Assembly: GCA_038246785.1 (NCBI GenBank)
Contig: JBBRVP010000013.1
Coordinates: forward strand, 1 to 64,000
Length of the DNA stretch: 64,000 bases
Direction: 5' to 3'
Source of the DNA: JBBRVP01 sp038246785
Lineage (GTDB): Bacteria > Actinomycetota > Actinomycetes > Jiangellales > Jiangellaceae
Positions within the stretch are counted from its first letter, which is position 1. Each line of letters opens with the position of its first letter. A model generated the notes under the pieces. That model was not told the origin of the DNA. It saw only the letters and a program-made list of their open reading frames with translations, and searched no databases. This document shows, piece after piece, positions 17,526 through 26,105 of this stretch. Made by a program: the position numbers and the translations under genes.

Positions 17526-18506
17526 TCAGGCCTCGAGCATGTCCGCGGTGAGGCCGGCCTCGGTGCCGGGGACGCCGAGGTCGTCCGCCTCCTTGTCGGC
17601 CATGGCAAGCAACCGGCGGATCCGCCCCGCGATGGCGTCCTTGGTCAGCGGCGGTACGGCGAGCTGGCCGAGCTCCTCGAGGCTGGCCTGCTTGTGCTCG
17701 AGGCGCAGCCGGCCGGCCTCACGCAAGTGGTCGGGCAAGTCGTCGGCGAGGATCTCCAGCGCCCGCTCCACCCGGGCGCCGGCGGCGACCGCGGCGCGGG
17801 CTGAGCGGCGCAGGTTGGCATCGTCGAAGTTGGCCAGCCGGTTTGCGGTGGCGCGGACCTCCCGGCGTACGCGTCGCTCCTCCCAGGCGAGGACGCTCTC
17901 GTGCGCGCCGAGCCGGGTGAGCAGCGCCGCGATCGCGTCGCCGTCGCGGACGACGACGCGATCGACCCCGCGGACGTCGCGGGCCTTGACCGAGATGTTG
18001 AGCCGGCGGGCGGCACCGACCAGTGCCAGGGCGGCCTCCGGGCCCGGAGCGGTCACCTCGAGGGCGGAGGAGCGGCCGGGCTCGGTGAGCGAGCCGTGGG
18101 CGAGGAACGCCCCCCGCCAGGCCGCCTCGGCGCAATGGCTGGCGGCGGAGACCACGTGCGGCGGCAGGCCACGGACCGGCCGGCCACGGCCGTCGAGCAG
18201 CCCGGTCTGGCGGGCCAGCGCCTCGCCGTCGCGGACGACACGGACGACGTATCGCGAGCCGCGGCGCAGGCCGCCCGGGGCGACCACCGCGAGCTCGCTC
18301 TGGTGGCCGTAGACCTCGGAGACGTCGCGGCGCAGCCGGCGGGCGGCGGCTCCGGTGTCGAGCTCGGCCTCGACGACGATGCGGCCGCTGACGATGTGCA
18401 GGCCACCGGCGAAGCGGAGCATGGCGGCCGACTCGGCCTTGCGGCAGCAGGTCTTGGTGACCTGGACGTGGGCCAGCTCCGCCTTGACCGCAGCGGTCAT
18501 CGCCAT
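17526..18506 (-). CDS. whiA: Sporulation/cell-division regulator WhiA
   Basis: A 326-residue DNA-binding protein with an N-terminal LAGLIDADG-like domain and a C-terminal helix-turn-helix. Characteristic stretches include MAMTAAVKAEL, TCCRKAE, RFAGGLH, GRGRPVRGLPP, the FDDANLRRS block and EHKQASLEELG. In Streptomyces WhiA acts with WhiB to switch on septation genes, and the gene is widely conserved outside sporulating bacteria. The ATG at 18506 matches the usual MAMTAAVK start; an ATG at 18500 overlaps the yvcK stop. It is the last gene of the uvrC-rapZ-yvcK-whiA operon. Confidence 0.96.
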   Translation of the reverse strand: MAMTAAVKAELAHVQVTKTCCRKAESAAMLRFAGGLHIVSGRIVVEAELDTGAAARRLRRDVSEVYGHQSELAVVAPGGLRRGSRYVVRVVRDGEALARQTGLLDGRGRPVRGLPPHVVSAASHCAEAAWRGAFLAHGSLTEPGRSSALEVTAPGPEAALALVGAARRLNISVKARDVRGVDRVVVRDGDAIAALLTRLGAHESVLAWEERRVRREVRATANRLANFDDANLRRSARAAVAAGARVERALEILADDLPDHLREAGRLRLEHKQASLEELGQLAVPPLTKDAIAGRIRRLLAMADKEADDLGVPGTEAGLTADMLEA

Positions 18507-19522
18507 GGGCGCATCCTGCCACGGGCTAACACACCGTCCAGGGCCTTGGCCAGCCGTCCCGGGTCGTGACGCGGGGTGCCGTCGCCCAGCGCGACGTCGG
18601 CCAGCACGAGCTGCGCCCCGAACATCTCGGCCGTGCGGCGCAGCAGCGCCGGATCGGGGACGGCGGACGGGTCGGCGAGCACGACGTCGAGGGCGAGCTC
18701 AGGGGCGTACGAGGCCAGCACCTCCAGGTGCGACTCGGGGCCGAAGCCCTCCGTCTCGCCCTGCTGTCCGGCCAGGTTGAGCACGACGACGCGCGTGGCG
18801 CCCGTCTCGTGCAGGGCGCTTGCGAGATCCGGCACCAGCAGGTGCGGGATGACGCTGGTGAACCACGACCCCGGGCCGAGTACGACGGCGTCTGCGTCGC
18901 GGACTGCCGCGACGGCCTCCGGGCAGGCCGGCGGCTCGGGCGGTTCGATGGCGACGGCGACGACGCGCCCCCGGGTGCTCGCGACGGCCACCTGCCCGGC
19001 GACGGTGCTGACCGCCTGCGGCAGCGCGGGATCGGCGCCGGCCACCAGGGCGTGCATGGACACGGGTACGCCGGCCATCGGCAGCACCCGGCCGTGGGCA
19101 CCCAGCAGCCGGGCCACCATGTCGAGGCCGTCGACGTGATCGCCGAGCAGCTCCCACAGCGCGACGATGAGCAGGTTGCCGACGGCATGCTGGTGCAGCT
19201 CGCCGTCGCTCGCGAAACGATGTTGCAGCAGCGCCGCCCAGAGCCGGCCCCACTCGTCGTCGTCGCAGAGGGCGGCGAGCGCCATGCGCAGGTCTCCCGG
19301 CGGCAGGACGCCGAGCTCGCGCCGCAGCCGCCCGCTCGAACCGCCGTCGTCGGCCACCGTGACGACGGCCGTGAGCCGGCCGGTGACCCGACGCAGCGCC
19401 GACAGCGAGGCGGCCAGCCCGTGCCCGCCGCCGAGGGCGACGACGCGTGGACCGCTGTCCCGCTCGTACGTCGACTCGTGGGACGTCTCGACCGGGGGCG
19501 TTCGGGCTGGCGGCCCCGTCAC
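18497..19522 (-). CDS. yvcK: YvcK/CofD-like protein (gluconeogenesis factor family)
   Basis: A 341-residue CofD-fold protein. The N-terminal VVALGGGHGLAASL and VTVADDGGSSGRLR are the nucleotide-binding signatures. DLRMALAAL, HAVGNLLI and GPGSWFTS also match. YvcK/CuvA proteins bind UDP-GlcNAc and influence carbon use and cell-wall synthesis. The GTG start overlaps the rapZ stop (GTGA), and the stop overlaps the whiA start. The conserved order rapZ-yvcK-whiA supports the assignment. Confidence 0.94.
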   Translation of the reverse strand: MTGPPARTPPVETSHESTYERDSGPRVVALGGGHGLAASLSALRRVTGRLTAVVTVADDGGSSGRLRRELGVLPPGDLRMALAALCDDDEWGRLWAALLQHRFASDGELHQHAVGNLLIVALWELLGDHVDGLDMVARLLGAHGRVLPMAGVPVSMHALVAGADPALPQAVSTVAGQVAVASTRGRVVAVAIEPPEPPACPEAVAAVRDADAVVLGPGSWFTSVIPHLLVPDLASALHETGATRVVVLNLAGQQGETEGFGPESHLEVLASYAPELALDVVLADPSAVPDPALLRRTAEMFGAQLVLADVALGDGTPRHDPGRLAKALDGVLARGRMRPWR

Positions 19523-20394
19523 TCGCGCCCCAGGTCGCGGTGGACGACGAGGGTGGTGACCCCCGAGGCGCGCAGCCGCCGGGTGAGCTCCTCGGCCATC
19601 GCCACGCTGCGGTGCTTGCCCCCGGTGCAGCCGACCGCGACGGTGACGTAGCGCTTGCCCTCGCGCAGGTAGCCCCGGGCCACGATCTCGAGGACCGAGC
19701 TGTACGCGTCGAGGAACGCCTTGGCCTCCGGCTGTCCCAGCACGTAGTCGCTGACCTCGGCATCGAGTCCGCTGTGCGGGCGCAGCTCGGGGATCCAGTG
19801 CGGGTTGGGCAGGAAGCGCATGTCGACGACGAGGTCGGCGTCGACCGGGATGCCGTACTTGAACCCGAACGAGAGCACGGTCGCCCGCAGGGTGGCCGCC
19901 TCCTCGCGGCCGAACGCGGTGGCGATCTTCGCGGCGAGCTGGTGGACGTTGAGCGCCGAGGTGTCGACGACGAGGTCGGCGTCGCCGCGCAGGTCGGCCA
20001 GCATCTCGCGCTCGCGCCTGATGCCGTCGAGCACCCGGCTGCGGCCCTGCAGCGGGTGCGGTCGGCGCACGCTCTCGAAGCGGCGGACGAGGACGTCGTC
20101 GGAGGCTTCGAGGAAGAGCACCTGCGGGCGTACGCCGCGGGCCCGCAGGCCGTCCAGCGCACCGCGCAGGGCGGCGAAGAACGTACGAGAGCGCACGTCG
20201 ACCACGATCGCCAGCCGGCTCTCGCCGCTGGCCTCCACGATCTCGACGAGGTCGTAGAGCATCGGCGCCGGGAGGTTCTCCACGACGTACCAGCCGAGGT
20301 CCTCGATGACGTCGGCCGCAGTGCTGCGGCCGGCGCCCGACATGCCGGAGACGACGAGGACCTCCCGGCCGCCGGATGTCTCGGGCTCGCTCAT
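19519..20394 (-). CDS. rapZ: RapZ/YvcJ nucleotide-binding protein
   Basis: A 291-residue P-loop protein. The Walker A motif GMSGAGRST is near residue 20, followed by ALIEDLGW-like DVIEDLGWYVVENLP. DVRSRTFF and the C-terminal CTGGKHRSVAMAE are conserved. In Escherichia coli RapZ is an RNase adaptor controlling glmS through small RNAs. In Actinobacteria, which lack those RNAs, the role is less clear, though UDP-GlcNAc sensing is plausible. ATG at 20394 overlaps the uvrC stop. Confidence 0.95.
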   Translation of the reverse strand: MSEPETSGGREVLVVSGMSGAGRSTAADVIEDLGWYVVENLPAPMLYDLVEIVEASGESRLAIVVDVRSRTFFAALRGALDGLRARGVRPQVLFLEASDDVLVRRFESVRRPHPLQGRSRVLDGIRREREMLADLRGDADLVVDTSALNVHQLAAKIATAFGREEAATLRATVLSFGFKYGIPVDADLVVDMRFLPNPHWIPELRPHSGLDAEVSDYVLGQPEAKAFLDAYSSVLEIVARGYLREGKRYVTVAVGCTGGKHRSVAMAEELTRRLRASGVTTLVVHRDLGRE

Positions 20395-22388
20395 GGGGCT
20401 CCTCCGGGGACGGGAACGGCGCCGTCGACGTCGGGGTCGAGGATCTCACCGGTCGAGGTGTCGACGGCCGGTACCGGCCGGGGCTGGGCGGCCAGCGCCT
20501 CGACGACCGCCTCCGCGGTGCGCCGGCCGAACCCCGGCACCTCGAGCACCTCCTCGACCGTCGCCGCACGCAGCCGCCGCAGCGACCCGAAGTGCCGCAG
20601 CAGGGCCTTGCGCCGGGTCTCGCCCAGCCCGGGTACGGCGTCGAGGGCGCTCTCCACCATCGAACGCGAGCGCTTCTGCCGGTGGTAGGTGATGGCGAAG
20701 CGGTGGGCCTCGTCGCGGACGCGCTGCAGCAGGTAGAGGCCCTCGCTCGTGCGCGGCAGTACGACGGGGCCGTCCTCGCCCGGCAGCCACACCTCCTCCA
20801 GCCGCTTGGCCAGTCCGGCCAGGCTGACCCCGCCCGGGCCGCTCTCGATGCCGAGCCCGTCGAGGGCGCCGCGGGCCGCTGCCACCTGTGGGGGTCCGCC
20901 GTCGACGACGACCAGGCTGGGGGCGTACGCGAACTTGCGCGGCCGGCCGGTCTCCGGGTCGAGCGGGCCGCCCGGCAAGCCGTCCGCAGTCGAGGCCACC
21001 TGCTCGTCCTGCCAGCGCCGGAACCGGCGGGTGAGCACCTCGGCGAGCGAGGCCACGTCGTTCTGCCCGGCCACGCCCTTGATCGCGAAACGGCGGTACT
21101 CCGACTTGCGCGGCAGGCCGTCCTCGAAGACCACCATGGAGGCGACGACGTCGCTGCCCTGCAGGTTGGAGACGTCGTAGCACTCGATGCGCAGCGGGGC
21201 GTCGGGCAGGTCGAGCGCCTCCTGGATCTCCTCCAGTGCCCGGCTGCGGGTGGTGAGGTCGCTGGCCCGCTTGGTCTTGTGCAGCGCGAGGGTCTGCTCG
21301 GCGTTGCGGGCCACCGTCGCCAGCAAGGCCCGCTTGTCGCCGCGCTGCGGCACCCGCAGCGCCACCCGGCTCCCCCGCCGGTCGCCGAGCCAGGTCGCCA
21401 ACGCCTCGACGTCGTCGGGCAGCGCCGGGACCAGCACCTCGCGGGGGACCTCCTCGACGTCGTAGAGCTGGGTGCAGAAGCGCTCCACCAACTCACCCGC
21501 CCCGGCCTCGTCGACCTTGTCGGCCACCCAGCCGCGCTGTCCGCGGACCCGTCCGCCGCGGACGTGGAAGACCTGCACGGCAACCTCGAGCGGGTCCTCG
21601 GCGAGGGCGACGACGTCGGCGTCGGTGCCGTCGCCGAGCACGACGGCGTTCTTCTCCATCGCCCGGTTGAGTGCGCCGATGTCGTCGCGCAGCCGGGCCG
21701 CCCGCTCGTAGTCCAGCCCCGCTGCCGCCGCACGCATCTGCGCCTCGAGCCGCTTGACGTACCGCGCGGTCTGCCCCTCGAGGAACGCGACCAAGTCCTC
21801 GGCGAGCACCCGGTGCTCCTCGGCGCTGACCCGGCCCACGCACGGCGCGGAGCACTTGCCGATGTAGCCCAGCAGGCAGGGCCGGCCCACCTGCCCCGCG
21901 CGCGTGAAGACCCCCGCCGAGCAGGTGCGCACCGGGAAGACCCGCAACAGCTGGTCGAGGGTCTCGCGGATGGCCCAGGCATGGGCGTACGGACCGAAGT
22001 AGCGGGTCCCCTTGCGCTTGGCGCCGCGCAGCACCATCGCCCGCGGGAAGTCGTCCCCGAGCGTGACCGCGAGGTAGGGGTAGCTCTTGTCGTCGCGGTA
22101 GCGGACGTTGAAGCGTGGGTCGAACTCCTTGATCCAGCTGTACTCCAGCTGCAGCGCCTCGACCTCGGTGCCCACCACGGTCCACTCGACGCTCGCGGCC
22201 GTGCGCACCATGGTCTGGGTACGCGGGTGCAGCGCCGCGACGTCCTGGAAGTAGCTGTTCAGCCGTGCCCGCAGGCTCTTGGCCTTGCCGACGTAGACGA
22301 CCCGGCCCGCGGCGTCGCGGAAGCGGTAGACGCCCGGCTGCTCCGGCACCGACCCCGGAGCCGGGCGGTAGGTCGCGGGATCGGCCAC
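20391..22388 (-). CDS. uvrC: Excinuclease ABC subunit C
   Basis: A 665-residue nucleotide-excision-repair nuclease. The GIY-YIG domain is N-terminal (GVYRFRDAAGRVVYVGKAKSLRARL), followed by the Cys-containing region with RPCLLGYIGKCSAPC and a UVR motif around 208-240. The RNase H-like nuclease domain includes RIECYDVSNLQGSD and VVDGGPPQV. The helix-hairpin-helix C-terminus includes VPGLGETRRKALL. GTG at 22388 is the start that matches the family N-terminus. There is no ribosome binding site, but a -10-like box lies six bases upstream. UvrC works with UvrA, encoded at 54325-57231. Confidence 0.96.
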   Translation of the reverse strand: MADPATYRPAPGSVPEQPGVYRFRDAAGRVVYVGKAKSLRARLNSYFQDVAALHPRTQTMVRTAASVEWTVVGTEVEALQLEYSWIKEFDPRFNVRYRDDKSYPYLAVTLGDDFPRAMVLRGAKRKGTRYFGPYAHAWAIRETLDQLLRVFPVRTCSAGVFTRAGQVGRPCLLGYIGKCSAPCVGRVSAEEHRVLAEDLVAFLEGQTARYVKRLEAQMRAAAAGLDYERAARLRDDIGALNRAMEKNAVVLGDGTDADVVALAEDPLEVAVQVFHVRGGRVRGQRGWVADKVDEAGAGELVERFCTQLYDVEEVPREVLVPALPDDVEALATWLGDRRGSRVALRVPQRGDKRALLATVARNAEQTLALHKTKRASDLTTRSRALEEIQEALDLPDAPLRIECYDVSNLQGSDVVASMVVFEDGLPRKSEYRRFAIKGVAGQNDVASLAEVLTRRFRRWQDEQVASTADGLPGGPLDPETGRPRKFAYAPSLVVVDGGPPQVAAARGALDGLGIESGPGGVSLAGLAKRLEEVWLPGEDGPVVLPRTSEGLYLLQRVRDEAHRFAITYHRQKRSRSMVESALDAVPGLGETRRKALLRHFGSLRRLRAATVEEVLEVPGFGRRTAEAVVEALAAQPRPVPAVDTSTGEILDPDVDGAVPVPGGAP

Positions 22389-22394
22389 CGGACC

Positions 22395-22400
22395 AGCGTA
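22395..22400 (-). promoter_or_regulatory. Candidate -10 box for uvrC (leaderless)
   Basis: On the minus strand TACGCT ends six bases before the uvrC GTG, consistent with a leaderless transcript. There is no ribosome binding site. The 63-base gap is shared with the divergent gene at 22452, which has its own CACAAT hexamer close to its GTG. Confidence 0.3.
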
Positions 22401-22451
22401 TGCGGCGCCCCGACAGCCCAACCGGAAACCGCAGAGCGCACAATCCCCTGC

Positions 22452-23456
22452 GTGGAACGCGGCGGCGAGCGCGACGACGTCGTCGGGGCTGTGCTCGCGC
22501 TGGCGTTCGGCGCCTGGCTGCTGCTGGTCGGGGCGCTCCGCAGCGGCAATCCGTACCCCGGTCTGGGGACGCTGGTGCTCGCGATCGCGGCGTACACGGC
22601 GGGTCGGCTCGTGGGGCCGCGTGGGGCTGGCCGGCTGGGCCGTCTGGTGGCGCTGACGGTCGTCGGCGTGGAGGTCGCCGCGGTCGCCGCGACCTACGCC
22701 GGTGACAGAGACCCTGACGTGACCATGGTGATGGGCTACGACAACGCCGACGCCGCGTGGCTGGTCCAGGCAGCTGCGGCCGCAGCGCTCGTCGTCGCCC
22801 TCGCGCACGGGCGTTCGCGGCGAACGCCCTGGCTGGTCCTCATCGGCGTCGTGGCGATCGGTGTGGGCGTACGTACCACCGTCGCGTCCGCGGCAGCCGC
22901 CGGCGGCGTCTTGCTCTGCGCACTAGCCGTCGCTGCCGGCCGGCCACGACGCGCCGGCCCCTGGGTCGCGGCGGCCCTGCTGCTGGTGACCCTTGTCGTC
23001 GCAGCGACGGCGGCCGTCTCCGCACCGCAGCTCGGCAGCGGCCTCCGCGAGCAGGCGGCCTCTCTGTTGAGCGAACGGCGGGTCGCGCTGTGGACCGACG
23101 CGGGGACGATCATCGCTCACAACCCGGTGATGGGAGTCGGCCCGGGCCGGTTCCGTGAGGTCAGCCGCACCGCCCACGACCCCGATACGCCGTACGCGCA
23201 CAGCCTCCTGCTCGAACAGGCTGCCGAGAGTGGCCTTCCCGGCGCGGTGCTGCTGGGGGCTCTGCTGGCGTGGGGCGTCCTGCGGGTGCGCCGGGTGGTC
23301 TCGCGAGCGGCGCTACCTGCCGCCGTCGCGGTCGCGTCCTGGCTGGCGTTCGGGCTCACGAGCGCCGTCGACTACGTGGCGCAGTTCCCGATCGTTGCGG
23401 CGACCGCAGCTTTGGTTCTCGGAACGGCGACGGGAGCGGCGCTCCGGGACCGGTGA
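22452..23456 (+). CDS. O-antigen ligase/polymerase-like membrane protein
   Basis: A 334-residue membrane protein with about eight or nine hydrophobic segments. The extracytoplasmic part carries the O-antigen ligase/Wzy_C pattern: NPVMGVGPGRFREV (about 220-233), a conserved His in PYAHSLLLEQAAESGLPG, and then further helices. Such proteins polymerise or ligate lipid-linked glycans on the outer face of the membrane. It is shorter than most family members (usually 400 or more). GTG at 22452 lacks a ribosome binding site. It is the first gene of the glycan locus, divergent from uvrC, and is followed by an epimerase gene. Confidence 0.75.
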   Translation: MERGGERDDVVGAVLALAFGAWLLLVGALRSGNPYPGLGTLVLAIAAYTAGRLVGPRGAGRLGRLVALTVVGVEVAAVAATYAGDRDPDVTMVMGYDNADAAWLVQAAAAAALVVALAHGRSRRTPWLVLIGVVAIGVGVRTTVASAAAAGGVLLCALAVAAGRPRRAGPWVAAALLLVTLVVAATAAVSAPQLGSGLREQAASLLSERRVALWTDAGTIIAHNPVMGVGPGRFREVSRTAHDPDTPYAHSLLLEQAAESGLPGAVLLGALLAWGVLRVRRVVSRAALPAAVAVASWLAFGLTSAVDYVAQFPIVAATAALVLGTATGAALRDR

Positions 23457-23461
23457 GCGAA

Positions 23462-23483
23462 GCTACCGCGAACGGGCCATGCG
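23462..23483 (+). promoter_or_regulatory. 22-bp element shared with the epimerase gene at 63774
   Basis: The core CGAACGGGCCATGCG occurs here and at 63682-63696. The flanking bases give 20 of 22 identities over the whole element. Both copies lie upstream of a nucleotide-sugar epimerase start, 47 bases before 23531 here and 77 bases in the other. It may be a promoter or operator element. It could also be a remnant of gene duplication. Confidence 0.45.
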
Positions 23484-23530
23484 ACCACCCGGCCCGCCAC
23501 GCCATCGTTCGTGGCAGGGGGTGGGTTTGC

Positions 23531-24532
23531 ATGCGCGTACTCGTGACCGGGGGGGCCGGTTTCATCGGTTCCAACCTCGTCGCCCGGCTCGTCGCACGTG
23601 GCGACGACGTGGTGGTGCTCGACGACCTGTCGACGGGCAATCTTGCCAACCTCGACGGCGTGGAGGCCGAGGTACGGATCGGGTCGGTGCTCGACGACGT
23701 CGCGATCGACGACGCCGTACGCGGAATGGATGCGGTGGTGCACCTGGCCGCGCTCCCGTCGGTCCCGCGCTCGATCGTCGACCCGTACCGCAGCAACGAG
23801 GTCAACGTGACCGGCACCGTGACGGTGCTCCAAGCGGTGCGGCGACACGGCGTGGGCCACGTCGTCGTCGCGTCGTCCTCGTCCGTCTACGGCGCCCAGC
23901 CGGTGCCGGTGAAGACCGAGGCACTGCCCGTCATGCCGCTGAGCCCGTACGCCGTCAGCAAGCTCGCCGCCGAGTGCTACGCACTCGCATTCGCCCGCTG
24001 CTACGACCTGCGCGCGACCGCGTTCCGCTTCTTCAACGTCTTCGGGCCTGGGCAGGGCGCCGACCACGCGTACGCGGCGGTGGTTCCCTCCTTCGTCGGC
24101 GCCGCGCTGTCCGGCCGCCCGCTGCGCATCTACGGCGACGGCCTGCAGTCGCGCGACTTCACCTTCGTGGGGTCGGTGTGCGAGGTCATCGGCCGCGCGC
24201 TGACCGAGGGCACGACGTGTGCGGGGCCGGTCAACCTCGCGAACGGCGTGCGGACCACTCTCCTCGAGCTGGCATCGACGCTGGGCGACGTGCTGGGCCA
24301 GCGGCTGCCCGTCGAGCACCTCGAGCCGCGGGCCGGCGACGTCCGGCACAGCCTCGCGGGGACCGACCGCCTGACCGAGCTGTTCCCCGGGCTCGCGCCG
24401 GTCGACCTTCGCACCGGCCTCGAGCGGACAGTGGACTGGTTCCGCCGGACCCGGGTGGACGGCGGCGTCAGCTCCGCAGCGGTCGTGCCGGAACCCCGAC
24501 GACCACCTCGCCTGGTGCGACGTCCCGAGTGA
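23531..24532 (+). CDS. NAD-dependent nucleotide-sugar epimerase/dehydratase
   Basis: A 333-residue extended short-chain dehydrogenase. The Rossmann motif is GGAGFIGSNLVARL, with Asp in VVLDDLSTG for NAD. The catalytic residues are Ser in ASSSSVYG and Tyr/Lys in YAVSK. The sequence resembles UDP-glucose 4-epimerase/WbpP-like proteins that make UDP-galactose or UDP-N-acetyl-hexosamines, but substrate cannot be decided. ATG at 23531 follows a G-rich stretch. The last 65 bases overlap, antiparallel, the end of the acyltransferase gene at 24468, so the C-terminal tail (RRPPRLVRRPE) is unusual and may be non-conserved. Confidence 0.88.
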   Translation: MRVLVTGGAGFIGSNLVARLVARGDDVVVLDDLSTGNLANLDGVEAEVRIGSVLDDVAIDDAVRGMDAVVHLAALPSVPRSIVDPYRSNEVNVTGTVTVLQAVRRHGVGHVVVASSSSVYGAQPVPVKTEALPVMPLSPYAVSKLAAECYALAFARCYDLRATAFRFFNVFGPGQGADHAYAAVVPSFVGAALSGRPLRIYGDGLQSRDFTFVGSVCEVIGRALTEGTTCAGPVNLANGVRTTLLELASTLGDVLGQRLPVEHLEPRAGDVRHSLAGTDRLTELFPGLAPVDLRTGLERTVDWFRRTRVDGGVSSAAVVPEPRRPPRLVRRPE

Positions 24533-25088
24533 CGACGGCGCCGGCGCCCACCAGGGCGTCGGCACCGACCGCCAGTCCGGGCAGCACGACCGAGCCGGCG
24601 CCGAGCGTCGCGCCTGCCTCCACCCGCACCGCACCGGAGACGTGCGCCCCGGGGAGGACCGTGACGCAGCGGCCGAGCCGCGCGTCGTGGCCGATCGTCG
24701 CGCCGTAGTGCACCTGGACGTGCTCGTCAAGCACGACGTCCACGGAAACGACGGACCCTGCGAGCAGGATGCAGCCGTCGCCCAGCTCGGCGCTGGCGGC
24801 CACTGTCGCCCGCGGATGAACGACGGTGACCGGGTCCGCACCGGCCGCGGTCAGCCGTTGCGCGAGCCGATGGCGCGCGGAGCTCGAGCCGACCGCGAGC
24901 ACGTACGTCGCCCCCGCGTCCAGCCGGTCGGGCCGAGTGGCCCGCTCGCCGGGCACCCGCGCGCGCTCGTCGTCGTCGGCCACGCCCGCGATGTCCAGGC
25001 CGGCGAGTCGTGCGGCGTCCAGCGCCTCGCGTCCGAGGCCCCCCGCTCCGACGACCCACAGCGACGGCACGGCGGCATGATGCCGCAT
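24468..25088 (-). CDS. NeuD/PglD-family sugar O/N-acyltransferase
   Basis: A 206-residue left-handed beta-helix acyltransferase with an N-terminal Rossmann-like domain (WVVGAGGLGREALD). Hexapeptide repeats follow from about residue 95 (ATVAASAELGDGCILLAGS onward). The likely catalytic His is in ATIGHDARLG, and the ending GVPARPLRS is typical. The family acetylates UDP-4-amino sugars (PglD) or sialic acid (NeuD). With the PglF-, PglE- and PglC-like genes in this window, a bacillosamine-type pathway is plausible. The 3' end overlaps the convergent epimerase gene. Confidence 0.85.
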   Translation of the reverse strand: MRHHAAVPSLWVVGAGGLGREALDAARLAGLDIAGVADDDERARVPGERATRPDRLDAGATYVLAVGSSSARHRLAQRLTAAGADPVTVVHPRATVAASAELGDGCILLAGSVVSVDVVLDEHVQVHYGATIGHDARLGRCVTVLPGAHVSGAVRVEAGATLGAGSVVLPGLAVGADALVGAGAVVTRDVAPGEVVVGVPARPLRS

Positions 25089-25115
25089 CCGGCACAGCCC
25101 GCCCGCGCCTGCGGT

Positions 25116-26105
25116 CTAGAACATCTCGATGTCCCCCAGCGAGAACGCCCAGTGCCCGGACCGGGCAGGTGTGCCGGTGAGGCTGCGGGCCGTGAGCCTG
25201 GGTCCTTGCCGCGGGACGGGAATCATGCCGGGAGGGCGTCCCAGCGCCACCACGTGGTCGGCGCCGGAACGGCGCAGGGCCGAACGGACGAGCGCCGCCG
25301 ACGTGCGCCGATCGGGTGCCAGCAGCTCGCAGAGGGCCAGCTCGACCGCCGGGCCGCGCCGACGCGCTCGCACGACGGCCAGCCCGTCCGTCACCCCGCC
25401 TGAGGCGACCACGGCGCGGTAGTGCAGGTCCGGCAGTCCGTACCGCCAGCGCAGGTAGTCGGGCGTGCGACGGGTTCGCCAGCGCTCGCGCGGAGGTGGT
25501 AGGCGGTCCAGGAGTTGTGCGACGCCGACGTCGCGCAACACGTCGGGGGCAGGCTCTCCCGCGTCGCACGGGAGCGACCAGAGCTCCGCGGGGACACGAG
25601 CCCTCGCCGTGCGGGCGAGGGACAAGGGGCCGCGGACGCGGATGGCCATCGGCACCCGTTCGACGTCTACCCAGCCCATGCCCAGGTAGCCCGGCCGGCT
25701 CGCCGAGTTGGGGGTGTTGAACACGACGTCCGTCCCCGCTCTGGTGAGCTCGTCGACGGCGTGCATGGTCAACCGGCGGAAGACCCCTGCCCCTCGGGCC
25801 TCGGGATGCGTCGCGGTGTCGACCGCTCGGACCGCGGTCACGACCCCCCGGGGGGTGTCGAACTCCCAGCGCATGAGCGCGCGGTAGCCGACAACCCGGT
25901 CGTCGATCTGGGCCAGCCAGGCGGGCGACTCCCCGAACGGGCTCTCCCGGTGCTTCCACGTGAACCGGCGACGGTCCTGGCCGTCGTCCTGCCACCCCAG
26001 GCACGTGGCGAGCAGTTCGATCACCTGGGCATCGTCTGCCGAGGTCGCCGGGCGGATCACCATTTCGGCGGACGTCCGAGCGGCGGTGTCCGGGTGGGTG
26101 GTCAT
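25116..26105 (-). CDS. GNAT-family N-acyltransferase of polysaccharide locus
   Basis: A 329-residue protein. The first half holds a GNAT acyl-CoA-binding core: VVGYRALMRW, then AVDTATHPEARGAGVFRRL, where the RGAGV loop binds the pyrophosphate of CoA. The second half contains YLRWRYGLPDLHY, a pattern seen in GNAT proteins of exopolysaccharide loci. It probably acylates a sugar amine or hydroxyl. ATG at 26105 overlaps the sugar transferase stop (ATGA) and has GGAGGAGCG in front. It belongs to a minus-strand operon running from 29832 to 24468. Confidence 0.8.
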   Translation of the reverse strand: MTTHPDTAARTSAEMVIRPATSADDAQVIELLATCLGWQDDGQDRRRFTWKHRESPFGESPAWLAQIDDRVVGYRALMRWEFDTPRGVVTAVRAVDTATHPEARGAGVFRRLTMHAVDELTRAGTDVVFNTPNSASRPGYLGMGWVDVERVPMAIRVRGPLSLARTARARVPAELWSLPCDAGEPAPDVLRDVGVAQLLDRLPPPRERWRTRRTPDYLRWRYGLPDLHYRAVVASGGVTDGLAVVRARRRGPAVELALCELLAPDRRTSAALVRSALRRSGADHVVALGRPPGMIPVPRQGPRLTARSLTGTPARSGHWAFSLGDIEMF

